A stretch of 64,000 nt of DNA from Pseudomonas azotoformans (GCF_900103345.1 NZ_LT629702.1:1674001-1738000); one strand, 5' to 3'. Shown: positions 43,164 through 52,938, counted from the stretch's first letter. Numbers and translations: made by a program. The notes: generated from the sequence alone by a model not told the origin.

Positions 43164-44192
43164 TCAGTCGCTATGCCGTTTCCAGTGCTCGTAGAACGCC
43201 AGGGCCGCGACATTCTTGTCCTTGGCTTCGAGCATGATGTCGAAGCGGTCGAGAAACTGCAGCGCATAATCGTTGGTCCAGCGGTTCCACATCTGTGCGC
43301 TGTGGGCGTAGAGGTCGCGCTTGGACACCACCTGCAACAGCGCGTCCATTTCCAGTTTGTGCTCGGCGTCGAAGCCCAGTTCCTGCAGGCTCTCCTGGGG
43401 TTGGGAGTAGTGCATGGTCGGGCGCACGCCACGCCAGCTTTCAATCACCCGGGCGACCCGCTCGGAGTGGGGGTCGATGTAGTCGTTCTCGTTGATCCAG
43501 CAGTGGTGGATGTCCAGGACCACCGGTGCCAGGTCGGCGACTTCCAGGCAATGGTCCAGGCCATAGGTCTTTTCGTCGTTCTCGAACGTGATGCAGTTGC
43601 GTGCCACCTCCGACAGGCGCGACCACACGGCGCGGGTGCCTTCCACACCGAGGCGGCCGGCGATATGCACGTTGCACTTGAGGTCCTGGAAACGCCGGCC
43701 ATAGCCCATCATGCGGATCATGTCGGCGTGGTATTCGAACTCGGCCAGGCTGTTTTCCACCACGCCGGGGTTTTCCGAGCCGAGCACACAATACTGGCCA
43801 GGATGGAATGACAGGCGAATATCCGAGGCGCGGGCCAGCTCGCCGATGGCGGCAAACCCCTCGACCAATTGACGCTCGATAGCCGGGTCTTGGTAGACGC
43901 TGGCCACTTTGGGATGGCTGTAGAACGGCAACAGATCGCTGCTCAAGCGCAGCATGCGCAAGGTCGACGGCAGTTCGGCGACATACGCCAACAGGCGCAA
44001 TTGGGCGGCCAGGTTGTGCGTGACCACTTCCACCAGTTTGTTCCGGGCCACCTGCGGGGTGACGCTGTCCATCCAGCGCAACGTGGTGGTGCGCGGGTTG
44101 AACGGGCCTTCGATCAGCTTTTGGGCGCTGGCCGACAATAGCCGTTCGGGATGTTTGTATTGGCACGCGAAGCCAATGCGAGGGTGAGTCAT
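43164..44192 (-). CDS. uvsE: UV damage endonuclease UvsE (UVDE)
   Basis: 342 residues. Metal-binding and active-site blocks of the UVDE TIM barrel are all present: RIGFACQYK at the start, LSFHPGQYCVLGS, CNVHIAGRLGVEG, ITFENDEKTYGLDHC, VLDIHHCWINENDYI and PTMHYSQPQES. UvsE nicks DNA 5' of UV photoproducts, starting excision repair independent of UvrABC. It has no LexA-like box immediately upstream and is transcribed alone. Confidence 0.92.
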   Translation of the reverse strand: MTHPRIGFACQYKHPERLLSASAQKLIEGPFNPRTTTLRWMDSVTPQVARNKLVEVVTHNLAAQLRLLAYVAELPSTLRMLRLSSDLLPFYSHPKVASVYQDPAIERQLVEGFAAIGELARASDIRLSFHPGQYCVLGSENPGVVENSLAEFEYHADMIRMMGYGRRFQDLKCNVHIAGRLGVEGTRAVWSRLSEVARNCITFENDEKTYGLDHCLEVADLAPVVLDIHHCWINENDYIDPHSERVARVIESWRGVRPTMHYSQPQESLQELGFDAEHKLEMDALLQVVSKRDLYAHSAQMWNRWTNDYALQFLDRFDIMLEAKDKNVAALAFYEHWKRHSD

Positions 44193-44366
44193 GGAGGCGC
44201 CTGGCGTAGGAAAAAGGAGCGAATGATACGGGGTTAGTCCGGGGTCTACCCAGCGCGGTTCCCACTATTTCGAAACGTTTCACGCTGAACTTTCTCACCG
44301 GCGCTGCGTTCACTTCTTATGCGCTGCCCCTTCCAGGGGCGTTGTACAACAAGGAGCCGCCCCCGT

Positions 44367-44780
44367 ATGACTACCCTCCCCGCCTACCGTTACACCCCCG
44401 GGCCGCTGCATGCGACCTTGCTCGCCGGCACCGTGCCGTTGTTTCTGGGTGTCTTGCTCAGCGACATTGCCTACACCCAGACCTACCAGATTCAGTGGGC
44501 CAACTTCGCTTCCTGGCTGATTGCCGGCGCGTTGGTGTTCGCCGGTTTCGCGTTTCTGTTCGCGCTGGTCAACCTGCTGCGCGCCGAGCGCAAGGCCGGG
44601 CAACCCACGCGTTATGTACTGCTGCTGTTGGCCACCTGGGTACTGGGCCTGGTCAATGCCTTCCAGCATGCTAAAGACGCCTACGCCTCGATGCCCGGCG
44701 GCCTGATCCTGTCGGCCATTGTCTTGCTGCTGACGCTGGCGGCCACCTGGACCGGCCTGCGTGCGGGAGGTGTTAAATGA
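44367..44780 (+). CDS. DUF2231-like membrane protein
   Basis: 137 residues with four hydrophobic segments (about 17-37, 48-68, 82-99, 110-130). PGPLHATLLAGTVPLFLGVL at the start corresponds to the DUF2231 family of small membrane proteins, often found beside sorbosone- or glucose-dehydrogenase-like genes. ATG 44367 is chosen because the extra upstream codons are basic and not membrane-like. Overlaps the next gene by ATGA. Confidence 0.78.
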   Translation: MTTLPAYRYTPGPLHATLLAGTVPLFLGVLLSDIAYTQTYQIQWANFASWLIAGALVFAGFAFLFALVNLLRAERKAGQPTRYVLLLLATWVLGLVNAFQHAKDAYASMPGGLILSAIVLLLTLAATWTGLRAGGVK

Positions 44781-46069
44781 AAGCATCCAACACATTGACG
44801 CTATTGAGCGCCGCCCTGCTGCTAACCGCCTGCGGTGGTGAAGGCGACAAGACCCAGGCCCGTGGCCCCGACCCCAAGTTGCCGGAACAGCAAAGCAGCC
44901 TGTTGCCGAGCATGAAGATCGCCGAGCCCGCGCCCTGGGGCGAGCAGAAACCCAAGGTGCCAGACGGTTACAGCGTCACCGCGATTGCCACCGACCTGGC
45001 CATCCCGCGCCAGACCCTGGTGCTGCCCAACGGCGACATCCTGGTTGCCGAAGGCCGTGGCGGCAGTGCGGCCAAGCTCAAGCCCAAGGATGTGATCGCC
45101 AGCCTGATCAAGGCCGAGGGCAACACCAAGGTCAAGAGCGGCAACCGCCTGACCCTGCTGCGCGACGCCGATGGCGACGGCACCTACGAACTGAAGACCG
45201 TGTTCGCCGACAACCTCAACGCGCCGTATGGCCTGGCATTCGCCAACGGCAAACTCTACGTGGCCAACCAGGACGCACTGGTGAGCTTCGACTACGCCGA
45301 CGGCCAGACCAAAGCCAGCGGCCCGCCGAGCAAAGTCACTGACCTGCCGGCGCAGATCAACCATCACTGGACCAAATCCCTGGCCGTGAGCGCCGATGGC
45401 AGCCAGCTGTACGTGGGCATCGGCTCCAACAGCAACGTCACCGAACGCGGCATGGAAGTCGAGATCGACCGCGCGATGGTCTGGCAGATCGACGCCGCCA
45501 CCGGTGCGCACAAACCCTACGCCACCGGCCTGCGCAACCCCACGGCACTGACCATCCAGCCGGACACCGGGCAACTGTGGACAGTGGTCAACGAGCGCGA
45601 CGAACTCGGTCCGGACCTGGTGCCGGACTACCTGACCTCGGTGCGTGAAGGCGCGTTCTACGGCTGGCCCTACAGCTACTGGGGCCAAAACGTCGACCCG
45701 CGCGCCCAGCCGCAAAACCCGGCCAAGGTGGCCGCCGCGATCAAGCCGGATTACAGCCTGGGCTCCCACGTGGCCGCCCTCGGCGTGGACTTTTCCATCC
45801 CGCAGATGGGCGAGCAGTTTGCCGACGGCGTATTCGTCGGCGAGCACGGCAGCTGGAACCGCGACAACCCGGTGGGCTACAAGGTGATCTTCGTGCCGTT
45901 CAGCAATGGCAAGCCGTCCGGTGAGCCGATCGACTTCGCCACCGGCTTTCGCGGCGACGACGGCAAGACCCGTGGGCGCCCGGTGGGTGTGACGGTGGAC
46001 CCGAAAGGTGCGCTGATCATCGCCGATGACCTGGCCAATACCGTTTGGCGCGTGACGCGTAATCAGTAG
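44777..46069 (+). CDS. Lipoprotein PQQ-type sugar/sorbosone dehydrogenase-like protein
   Basis: 430 residues. Lipobox LTAC (Cys at about 19) anchors it to a membrane. A six-bladed beta-propeller follows: VPDGYSVTAIATDLAIPRQT, NLNAPYGLAFANGKLYVANQ, GLRNPTALTIQPDTGQLWTV and GEHGSWNRDNPVGYKV, typical of the soluble PQQ glucose / L-sorbosone dehydrogenase family. Oxidation of a sugar in the periplasm with PQQ is the family role; no PQQ genes are nearby. Co-translated with the DUF2231 gene, a recurring pair in Proteobacteria. Confidence 0.88.
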   Translation: MKASNTLTLLSAALLLTACGGEGDKTQARGPDPKLPEQQSSLLPSMKIAEPAPWGEQKPKVPDGYSVTAIATDLAIPRQTLVLPNGDILVAEGRGGSAAKLKPKDVIASLIKAEGNTKVKSGNRLTLLRDADGDGTYELKTVFADNLNAPYGLAFANGKLYVANQDALVSFDYADGQTKASGPPSKVTDLPAQINHHWTKSLAVSADGSQLYVGIGSNSNVTERGMEVEIDRAMVWQIDAATGAHKPYATGLRNPTALTIQPDTGQLWTVVNERDELGPDLVPDYLTSVREGAFYGWPYSYWGQNVDPRAQPQNPAKVAAAIKPDYSLGSHVAALGVDFSIPQMGEQFADGVFVGEHGSWNRDNPVGYKVIFVPFSNGKPSGEPIDFATGFRGDDGKTRGRPVGVTVDPKGALIIADDLANTVWRVTRNQ

Positions 46070-46120
46070 CCATTGGGGCACCCCGTCAAACACGGTGCCC
46101 TAACGCAGGTTTGAATCGGT

Positions 46121-46149
46121 GGTTAACCCGGCAGGACGCCGGGTTAACC
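46121..46149. terminator. Bidirectional hairpin terminator
   Basis: GGTTAACCCGGC and GCCGGGTTAACC form a perfect 12-bp stem with a 5-nt loop between two convergent genes. No U-tract on either side. Confidence 0.65.
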
Positions 46150-46157
46150 GCTGTTGG

Positions 46158-47069
46158 CTACACGTCCTCATCCTTCAACTGCGCCTCCAGCCAAGCCAAC
46201 AGCGCCGCAACCTCCGGGCGGTCCGCTACGCCTTGCTGCCTGTACACCGAAATGGCCTCAGGCAAATGCACACTCTGCGCACAAGTTCTCACCAGCGCGC
46301 CACTGTCAATCAACCGGCTCGCCGTACGCCGCCAGCCCATGGCAATACCATGCCCCTCCACGGCCGCCTGCAACATCAGCGGGTAACTGTCGTAGCTGGC
46401 GCTGCGTGTATTCCCGGCCAGCACCTGCCCAAACTGCCGTAGCCAGTCGTCCCACTCCATCAAATGGGGCGCGTCGGAGCTGTGGTGCAAAAACGTATGG
46501 GATTGCAATCCGGTGATCGGCAACGGTTGTTCCACGCTCAGGTAGGCGGGGCTGCACACCGGAAACACTTCATCAGAGGCGGTGAACATCAGCGGATGCG
46601 CGCCACTGGCGCGATGGGTGCTTTGCAGGGCCACATCGAAAGGGTCATTGAACTCGGTGAGCGGCCGAGTCGAAGTCACCACTTGGATCTCGATGTGCGG
46701 GTATTGCTGATGGAAGGTCGAGAGGCGCGGCATCAGCCAGTAAAACGCCTCGCACAACTGGCACAACAGTACCACCCGGTTGCCGTGAGACGAGGCACGC
46801 AGGCTGGCGGCACCCTCGCTGATGCTTTGCAGCGCTTCACTTACCACCCGTCCAAGCTCACGCCCTTCCTGGGTGAGGAACACCGCGCGATTGCGCCGGG
46901 AAAACAGCTTCACGCCCAGATTGTCTTCCAGCCCGCGAATCTGCCGACTGATAGCGGCCTGGGTAACGTGCAACTCATCCGCCGCCCTGGAGAAACTCTC
47001 CAAGCGCGCGGCCGCTTCAAAGGGCAACAAACTGGCGAGCGGCGGGAGGGTTTTGCCGAGCATATTCAT
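46158..47069 (-). CDS. LysR-family transcriptional regulator (GcvA-like)
   Basis: 303 residues. The start LPPLASLLPFEAAARLESFS RAADELHVTQAAISRQIRGL is the GcvA/AmpR subgroup of LysR. The C-terminal domain has MLQAAVEGHGIAMGWRR, typical of that subgroup. Divergent from a DMT-family exporter gene 93 bp away, which is its most probable target. Confidence 0.92.
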   Translation of the reverse strand: MNMLGKTLPPLASLLPFEAAARLESFSRAADELHVTQAAISRQIRGLEDNLGVKLFSRRNRAVFLTQEGRELGRVVSEALQSISEGAASLRASSHGNRVVLLCQLCEAFYWLMPRLSTFHQQYPHIEIQVVTSTRPLTEFNDPFDVALQSTHRASGAHPLMFTASDEVFPVCSPAYLSVEQPLPITGLQSHTFLHHSSDAPHLMEWDDWLRQFGQVLAGNTRSASYDSYPLMLQAAVEGHGIAMGWRRTASRLIDSGALVRTCAQSVHLPEAISVYRQQGVADRPEVAALLAWLEAQLKDEDV

Positions 47070-47162
47070 AATCTGAAGTTATGTATCAGGGGCCGAGAAC
47101 TCGTTTGTAGCACACCCGCGTGGCTGGGCACCATTGAATGCATGACTTCAGGGACACTCTTC

Positions 47163-48137
47163 ATGCAGACCTCCGTTTTCCTCGGCGTAAGCCTTGCCGT
47201 TATAGCAACTCTGGGCTGGGCGCTGAATTTCATCGCACCTTATGTCACCGGTGACTACAGCCTCTTTGACTTCATTGCAGTGCGCTACCTGATGGCCGGC
47301 GCGCTCGGCAGCATGGGGTTGATCTTGTATCGAGCCCAATTACGGTGTCTTGGCCCACACCAGTTGTGGGTTGCTACTGGACTCGGCGTTACCGGCTGTC
47401 TTGGCTATGGCGCCTGTATTGCCGCTGGCGTGGTCTTCGGCGGGCCGGTGTTGACGCCGACGTTTGTCAGCATGGTCCCGGTGTTGCTGGCACTGCTCGG
47501 CAACGCCAGGCACAAGACCGTGCCCTGGCGTCGGCTGGCCATCCCTCTGGGCTTTTTGACGGCAGGGTTGCTGGTGTCAAACCTCAGCAGCCTCCAACAC
47601 GGTTCAACCAACAGTGGCGACTGGCTGGCAGGTCTGTTCTTTTCAGTGGTCGCGGTGATGGTCTGGGTGGGATTCAGCGTGATCAACCAGAAGCACTTGC
47701 AGGCCCTTGCGCCCTGCGCAACCGGCGCATGGACCGCGCTCATGCTGGTGGGCAGTGGTGTTGCCACCCTGTGCCTGGTACCGGTGGCGCAGAGCCTGGG
47801 CCTGTTCAAGCTGCCAACCCTCGGTTTCGGCTTTGCCCTGGCGGGACCGATGTATGCGTGGTGTGCGTTCATCGCGTTGATGTCGACCCTGATCGGCGCC
47901 TGGGCCTGGAACGCGGCAACCCAGCGTCTGCCGATGGTGCTGAGCAGCCAGCTGATAGCCCTTGAGTCACTGTTCGCCAGCCTGCTCGGCCTGTGTTTCA
48001 ACGCGCGCTGGCCCACCCTCATGGAAACGGCGGGCATGACCGCAGTATTGATCGGCGTACTCCTGGCGGTTCGTAATATTCTGGCGGCCAGACCGCCCGC
48101 CACGACGCTTCACACCTTGAAGGAAATGCGGCAATGA
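47163..48137 (+). CDS. DMT-superfamily (EamA) transporter
   Basis: 324 residues with about 10 membrane segments in two homologous halves (first starting SLAVIATLGWALNFIAPYVT, second at about 150). DMT/EamA proteins export metabolites or amino acids; substrate unknown. An in-frame ATG at 47142 is an alternative, but the hydrophobic start and AGGGA spacing favour 47163. Likely regulated by the divergent LysR protein. Confidence 0.85.
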   Translation: MQTSVFLGVSLAVIATLGWALNFIAPYVTGDYSLFDFIAVRYLMAGALGSMGLILYRAQLRCLGPHQLWVATGLGVTGCLGYGACIAAGVVFGGPVLTPTFVSMVPVLLALLGNARHKTVPWRRLAIPLGFLTAGLLVSNLSSLQHGSTNSGDWLAGLFFSVVAVMVWVGFSVINQKHLQALAPCATGAWTALMLVGSGVATLCLVPVAQSLGLFKLPTLGFGFALAGPMYAWCAFIALMSTLIGAWAWNAATQRLPMVLSSQLIALESLFASLLGLCFNARWPTLMETAGMTAVLIGVLLAVRNILAARPPATTLHTLKEMRQ

Positions 48138-48190
48138 CCCAGGCAGGCCATCACGGTTAATGTTTCGCAAACTGGATCAAAACCATTGAC

Positions 48191-48232
48191 ATGGTTGCTC
48201 CAAGCAACAATATTGTTGCCTAAGGCAACCAT
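48191..48232. promoter_or_regulatory. 42-bp symmetrical operator upstream of the MarR-GNAT gene
   Basis: Two GTTGC-N5-GCAAC palindromes (48194-48208, 48215-48229) flank a central AATATT, making a larger dyad with arms starting ATGGTTGC and ending GCAACCAT, centred between 48211 and 48212. It ends 14 bp before the ATG. The four regular half-sites suggest two MarR dimers bound side by side, overlapping the promoter. Confidence 0.85.
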
Positions 48233-48246
48233 TCGAGCATTTCAAC

Positions 48247-49167
48247 ATGTCCACCCCTTTGCTAGTCGAACGCGCCGGCATCGTGCGCGGCTTCAATCGC
48301 TTCTACACCCACCAGATCGGCGTGTTGCAGGAACACCTGCTGCAAAGCGATTACTCCCTCACCGAAATCCGCGTGATGTACGAGTTGTCTTCCCGGGGTG
48401 ATCTCACCAGCGCCGACCTGTGCCAGATGCTCGGCCTCGACGCGGGTTACCTGAGCCGGCTGACCAGTGGCTTTGAAAAGCGCGGCCTGATCCAGAAAGT
48501 GCGCTGCGCCACCGACGCGCGCGCCGTGCAATTGCACCTCACCGACCATGGCCGCGCCGTGCTGGCGCCGCTGGAGCAGCAAACCCAGCGCGAAGTCATC
48601 GCCCTGCTCGACAGCCTGCCCGAGCCACAACAGCGGCAACTCACCGCAGCCATGAAACGTATCCAGGCCCTGCTGCAAGGCACGGCGCCCAGCTACCTGC
48701 TACGCGACCCGCAACCCGGCGACATGGGCCGGGTGGTGCAACAACAGACCGCGATCTATGCCCGTGAATACGGCTGGAACTGGGAGTTCGAAGCGCTGGT
48801 GGCGGAGATTGTCGCCAAGTACTTGCGCGAGTTTGATCCGACCTGCGAGCGTTGCTGGATCGCGGAAAAAGACGGTGAGGTGGTGGGCTCGGTGTTCGTG
48901 ATCCGCCATGACCAGACCACGGCCAAGCTGCGCATGCTCTACGTGGATGCCAGCGCACGGGGCATGGGTATCGGCCAGCGCCTGGTGGATGAGTGTGTGC
49001 GCTTTGCCAGCCAGGCGGGTTACAAAAGCATGCTGTTGTGGACCGTGGATATTCTGACCGACGCCCGCAAGCTGTATCAGAAAGCCGGGTTCGAGTTGAT
49101 AGAGGAAGAGCCGATGGTCAGCTTCGGCAAATCCCTGGTCAGCCAGACCTGGGCGCGCCAACTGTGA
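48247..49167 (+). CDS. Bifunctional MarR-type regulator / GNAT acetyltransferase
   Basis: 306 residues. Residues about 1-145 are a MarR winged helix (SSRGDLTSADLCQMLGLDAG YLSRLTSGFEKRGLI, wing DARAVQLHLTDHG). Residues about 155-306 are a GNAT domain (LRMLYVDASARGMGIGQRLV as acetyl-CoA motif A; ARKLYQKAGFELIEEE). This two-domain arrangement is recurrent in bacteria, and its acetylation target is unknown. A 42-bp operator just upstream implies autoregulation. Confidence 0.9.
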   Translation: MSTPLLVERAGIVRGFNRFYTHQIGVLQEHLLQSDYSLTEIRVMYELSSRGDLTSADLCQMLGLDAGYLSRLTSGFEKRGLIQKVRCATDARAVQLHLTDHGRAVLAPLEQQTQREVIALLDSLPEPQQRQLTAAMKRIQALLQGTAPSYLLRDPQPGDMGRVVQQQTAIYAREYGWNWEFEALVAEIVAKYLREFDPTCERCWIAEKDGEVVGSVFVIRHDQTTAKLRMLYVDASARGMGIGQRLVDECVRFASQAGYKSMLLWTVDILTDARKLYQKAGFELIEEEPMVSFGKSLVSQTWARQL

Positions 49168-49204
49168 AACAGTCCCGCGCCAGGGCGGAGCGGGACATGA
49201 AGCC

Positions 49205-50608
49205 TTACAGGTCAGTGATTTCCTTGTGGCGCGGCACCAGCGTTTTCATCACGCTCCAGGCCACCAGGTAGGCCAGCGCACAGATCGCGAACATGATCAT
49301 GTAACCGGTATGAATATCGTTGATGGACTTGTAGTAGTCGAACACCCAGCCGCCGATCTTGGTCATCACCACGCCGCCCAGGCCGCCGGCCATGCCGCCG
49401 ATGCCGACCACCGAGGCCACGGTCTTCTGCGGGAACATGTCGGACACTGTGGTGAAGATGTTGCACGACCACGCCTGGTGCGCCGAGGCGCCTACGCCGA
49501 TCAACAGCACCGGCACCCAGAAGCTGATATAGCCCAACGGTTGCGCCAGCAAGACCACCAGCGGGAACAACGCGATCACCAGCATGGCTTTCATACGCCC
49601 GTCATAGGGTGCATCGCCGCGCGCCATGAAGTAGCTGGGGAACCAGCCGCCACCGATGCTGCCGACCATGGTCATGCTGTACAGCACCGCCAGCGGCATG
49701 ACGATATCCGCGCCTTTCATGCCGTACTGCGCTGACAGGTAGGTGGGCAGCCAGAACAGGAAAAACCACCACACGCCGTCGGTCATGAACTTGCCGAAGG
49801 CAAAGGCCCAGGTCTGGCGATAGGTGAGCAATTTGAACCATGAGACTTTTTTCTCCACGGCGCCGGCCGGTACCGGTATGAACGGCTGCACGGTCTGGTC
49901 GCTGCGGATGTAGGCCAGTTCTGCGGCCGACAGGCGTTTTTGCTCCTCCGGCTTGCGGTAGAGCGCGATCCACACCGCGACCCACACGAACCCGAGCCCG
50001 CCAATTACGATAAACGCCGCTTCCCAGCCCCACAGACCGGCAATCAACGGCACGCAGATCGGCGCCAGGATCGCGCCCACGTTGGCGCCGGAGTTGAAGA
50101 TACCGGTGGCCAGCGAGCGCTCTTTCTTGGGGAAATACTCGGCGGTGGCCTTGATCGCAATCGGGAAATTGCCCGCCTCGCCAATCGCCAGCACCGCACG
50201 GGACAGCATGAAGCCGGCAATCGACACCGGGATCACCGCCAGGCCGATCGCACCGCTGATCGCAGCGATGCCCTCGCCCATCGGCACCGAGAACGCATGC
50301 ATGATGGCGCCCGTGGACCAGATGCCGATCGCCACCACATAGGCCGCCTTGGTGCCGATTTTGTCGACAAAGCGCCCAGCGAACAGCATCGAGATCGCAT
50401 AGACAAACTGGAACACCGCCGCGATGTTCGCGTAATCAGTGTTGCTCCAGCCAAATTGCGTGGACAACTGCGGTGCCAACAGGCTGAGCACCTGGCGGTC
50501 GAGGTAGTTGACGGTCGTTGCGAAGAACAGCATCGCGCAGATGGTCCAGCGATAGTTGCCTACCGCCTGGCCAACGCGGTGAGCGTGGATGGGCTCGTTC
50601 AAGTTCAT
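49205..50608 (-). CDS. MFS transporter, hexuronate/galactarate-type (ACS family)
   Basis: 467 residues, 12 membrane spans. NYRWTICAMLFFATTVNYLDRQVL is typical of the anion:cation symporter family (ExuT, GudP, GarP), as are VLAIGEAGNFPIAIKATAEY and the WFFLFWLPTYLS stretch. It probably imports hexuronates or related sugar acids. ATG 50608 is chosen; the upstream frame covers the promoter region. A partial dyad around TGTCGTCGTACAAC (50656-50669) is a possible GntR-type site. No catabolic gene is adjacent. Confidence 0.86.
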   Translation of the reverse strand: MNLNEPIHAHRVGQAVGNYRWTICAMLFFATTVNYLDRQVLSLLAPQLSTQFGWSNTDYANIAAVFQFVYAISMLFAGRFVDKIGTKAAYVVAIGIWSTGAIMHAFSVPMGEGIAAISGAIGLAVIPVSIAGFMLSRAVLAIGEAGNFPIAIKATAEYFPKKERSLATGIFNSGANVGAILAPICVPLIAGLWGWEAAFIVIGGLGFVWVAVWIALYRKPEEQKRLSAAELAYIRSDQTVQPFIPVPAGAVEKKVSWFKLLTYRQTWAFAFGKFMTDGVWWFFLFWLPTYLSAQYGMKGADIVMPLAVLYSMTMVGSIGGGWFPSYFMARGDAPYDGRMKAMLVIALFPLVVLLAQPLGYISFWVPVLLIGVGASAHQAWSCNIFTTVSDMFPQKTVASVVGIGGMAGGLGGVVMTKIGGWVFDYYKSINDIHTGYMIMFAICALAYLVAWSVMKTLVPRHKEITDL

Positions 50609-50751
50609 GGCATCACTTTTTATTTTTGTTAGGTAGGACACATGCAATGTCATATGTCGTCGTACAACTGTGACTTTTATATCGAGCCGCCTACCGGCTG
50701 TCAATCTGAAAGATTGCGGTTTATCGAGGTTTTGCGTGGGAATGTGAAAGG

Positions 50752-51288
50752 TCAGGCAAATGCAGTTGTAGGATGACAAATCCGCATAACCAGGCTGGGC
50801 GCCTTGCCCGGTACATCGTCGAGCACACCAAAAGGCTGCATGCCGATCTTTTCCAGCACCCGGATCGAGGCCCCGTGATCCGGTCGCACCAGCCCGAACA
50901 CCTCGGGCAACCCCAGTCTGTCGAATGCCAGCGTCAACGCGTCGAGCCCCAGCTCAGTGGCATAGCCCTGCCCCCAGGCTTCCACCGCAAAGCGGTAACC
51001 CAGATTGATGCGCCGCTCGGTCAGGTAGTCGAGGGGCGCGATACCGCCAAAGCCGATGATGTGGTCCGGCGCCTCGCGCCGTGCAATCGCCCACCAGCCG
51101 TATCCTTGGGTCGCCCACTGTGCGAGCCAGTGATCCAGCAGGCGTTGCGCCACCTCCAAGCTGGCCATGGGGCCCGATGGATTGAACAGGTTGGTCTGCG
51201 GGTCGCCGAAGATCGCGAACAATCGCTGCAGGTCGCGCGGATGTGGCTGGCGATAGACAAGGCGGGAATGGGCGGCTGGCATTCGCAT
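50752..51288 (-). CDS. GNAT-family acetyltransferase (RimJ/RimL type)
   Basis: 178 residues. LVYRQPHPRDLQRLFAIFGD, GYGWWAIARREAPDHIIGFG and INLGYRFAVEAWGQGYATEL (acetyl-CoA motif) and ASIRVLEKIGMQPFG mark the RimJ/RimL-like subgroup, which acetylates protein N-termini or small molecules. ATG 51288 is preferred to a TTG further upstream. Single gene. Confidence 0.88.
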   Translation of the reverse strand: MRMPAAHSRLVYRQPHPRDLQRLFAIFGDPQTNLFNPSGPMASLEVAQRLLDHWLAQWATQGYGWWAIARREAPDHIIGFGGIAPLDYLTERRINLGYRFAVEAWGQGYATELGLDALTLAFDRLGLPEVFGLVRPDHGASIRVLEKIGMQPFGVLDDVPGKAPSLVMRICHPTTAFA

Positions 51289-51435
51289 AACTCGTGTGTG
51301 GACGGACAAAGTTCAATCCATCTGCAAAAAAACGCAAATAGTGGTGAATTATTTCATGTCCGCTTGTATCTGAAGTGACAGAGCGGTGCCATCGCAGTGA
51401 TGGCGCCTCCCCTGTTCTGCTTTAGAGTGCCCCGC

Positions 51436-52938
51436 ATGAAATTACGTAAGAAAAGCGTCAAGCCCATCGGATTGAAAGACATCACCATCGTCGACGACAC
51501 CAAGGTGCGCAAGGCAATTACCGCCGCGGCCCTGGGTAATGCCATGGAATGGTTCGACTTTGGCGTCTACGGGTTTGTCGCCTATGTGCTCGGCAAGGTG
51601 TTCTTCCCCGATGCCTCGCCCAGCGTACAAATGATCGCCGCACTGGGCACCTTCTCCGTGCCGTTCCTGATCCGTCCCCTGGGCGGCCTGTTCTTTGGTG
51701 CATTGGGCGATAAATACGGGCGGCAAAAGGTCCTGGCCGCGACCATCGTGATCATGTCCCTGAGCACCTTCGCCATCGGCCTGATCCCCTCCTACGCCTC
51801 GATTGGCATCTGGGCGCCGATCCTGCTGCTGCTGTGCAAAATGGCCCAGGGCTTCTCGGTGGGTGGCGAATACACCGGTGCGTCGATCTTCGTCGCAGAA
51901 TACGCGCCGGACCGCAAGCGCGGCTTCCTCGGCAGTTGGCTGGACTTCGGCTCCATCGCCGGCTTCGTGCTGGGCGCCGGCGTGGTGGTGCTGATTTCCA
52001 GCATCCTGGGCGAAGCCGACTTCGAGTCGTGGGGCTGGCGCCTGCCGTTCTTCCTTGCCCTGCCCCTGGGCATCATCGGCCTGTACCTGCGTCACGCCCT
52101 GGAGGAAACCCCGGCGTTCCAGCAGCACATGGACAAAATGGAACAAGGCGACCGCGAAGGCCTGACCCACGGCCCCAAAGTCTCGTTCAAGGAGGTCGCG
52201 ACCAAGCACTGGCGCAGCCTGCTGACCTGCATTGGCATCGTCGCGGCCACCAACGTGACCTATTACATGCTGCTCACCTACATGCCGAGCTACCTGTCCC
52301 ATAACCTGCACTACAAAGAAAACAGCGGCGTGCTGATCATCATCGCGATCATGGTCGGCATGCTGTTCGTGCAGCCGTTCATCGGTTTTGTCAGCGACAA
52401 GATCGGCCGCAAGCCGTTCATCATCGCTGGCAGTATCGGCCTGCTGTTCCTGTCCATTCCCGCCTTCATGCTGATCACCAGCGGCAAGATCGGCTTGATC
52501 TTCGCCGGTCTGCTGATCCTCGCGGTGATCCTCAACTTCTTTATCGGCGTGATGGCCTCGACCCTCCCCGCGATGTTCCCGACCCACTTGCGCTACAGTG
52601 CATTGGCCAGCGCGTTCAATGTCTCGGTATTGATCGCCGGCGTCACCCCGACCGCCGTGGCCTGGCTGGTGGAAAGCACCAACGACCTGTACATGCCCGC
52701 CTACTACCTGATGGTGTTTGCCGTGGTCGGCCTGGTCACCGGCCTGACCATGAAGGAAACCGCCAACAAGCCATTGCGTGGCGCGGCACCGGCGGCGTCG
52801 GACATGGAAGAAGCCAAGGAGTTGTTGCAGGAACATCACGACAATATCGAGCAGAAGATCGAAGACATCGACGCCGAGATTGCCGAGCTGGAAGCCAAGC
52901 GCCAGAACCTGGTGCAGCAGCATCCACGCATCAACTAA
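51436..52938 (+). CDS. proP: Osmoprotectant/proton symporter ProP
   Basis: 500 residues. Very close to E. coli ProP along its length: KAITAAALGNAMEWFDFGVY, SVGGEYTGASIFVAEYAPDR and TLPAMFPTHLRYSALASAFN. The C-terminus about 455-500 (EAKELLQEHHDNIEQKIEDI onward, ending QQHPRIN) is the antiparallel coiled coil that tunes osmotic activation. It imports proline, glycine betaine and ectoine. ATG 51436 matches the family N-terminus. A GAF-domain gene follows by 52 bp. Confidence 0.95.
   Translation: MKLRKKSVKPIGLKDITIVDDTKVRKAITAAALGNAMEWFDFGVYGFVAYVLGKVFFPDASPSVQMIAALGTFSVPFLIRPLGGLFFGALGDKYGRQKVLAATIVIMSLSTFAIGLIPSYASIGIWAPILLLLCKMAQGFSVGGEYTGASIFVAEYAPDRKRGFLGSWLDFGSIAGFVLGAGVVVLISSILGEADFESWGWRLPFFLALPLGIIGLYLRHALEETPAFQQHMDKMEQGDREGLTHGPKVSFKEVATKHWRSLLTCIGIVAATNVTYYMLLTYMPSYLSHNLHYKENSGVLIIIAIMVGMLFVQPFIGFVSDKIGRKPFIIAGSIGLLFLSIPAFMLITSGKIGLIFAGLLILAVILNFFIGVMASTLPAMFPTHLRYSALASAFNVSVLIAGVTPTAVAWLVESTNDLYMPAYYLMVFAVVGLVTGLTMKETANKPLRGAAPAASDMEEAKELLQEHHDNIEQKIEDIDAEIAELEAKRQNLVQQHPRIN

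Noticed and set aside
46464..47162. Long in-frame N-terminal extension of the DMT transporter
   Set aside because: It is antisense to the LysR gene and basic/Gln-rich; the membrane protein begins at 47163.
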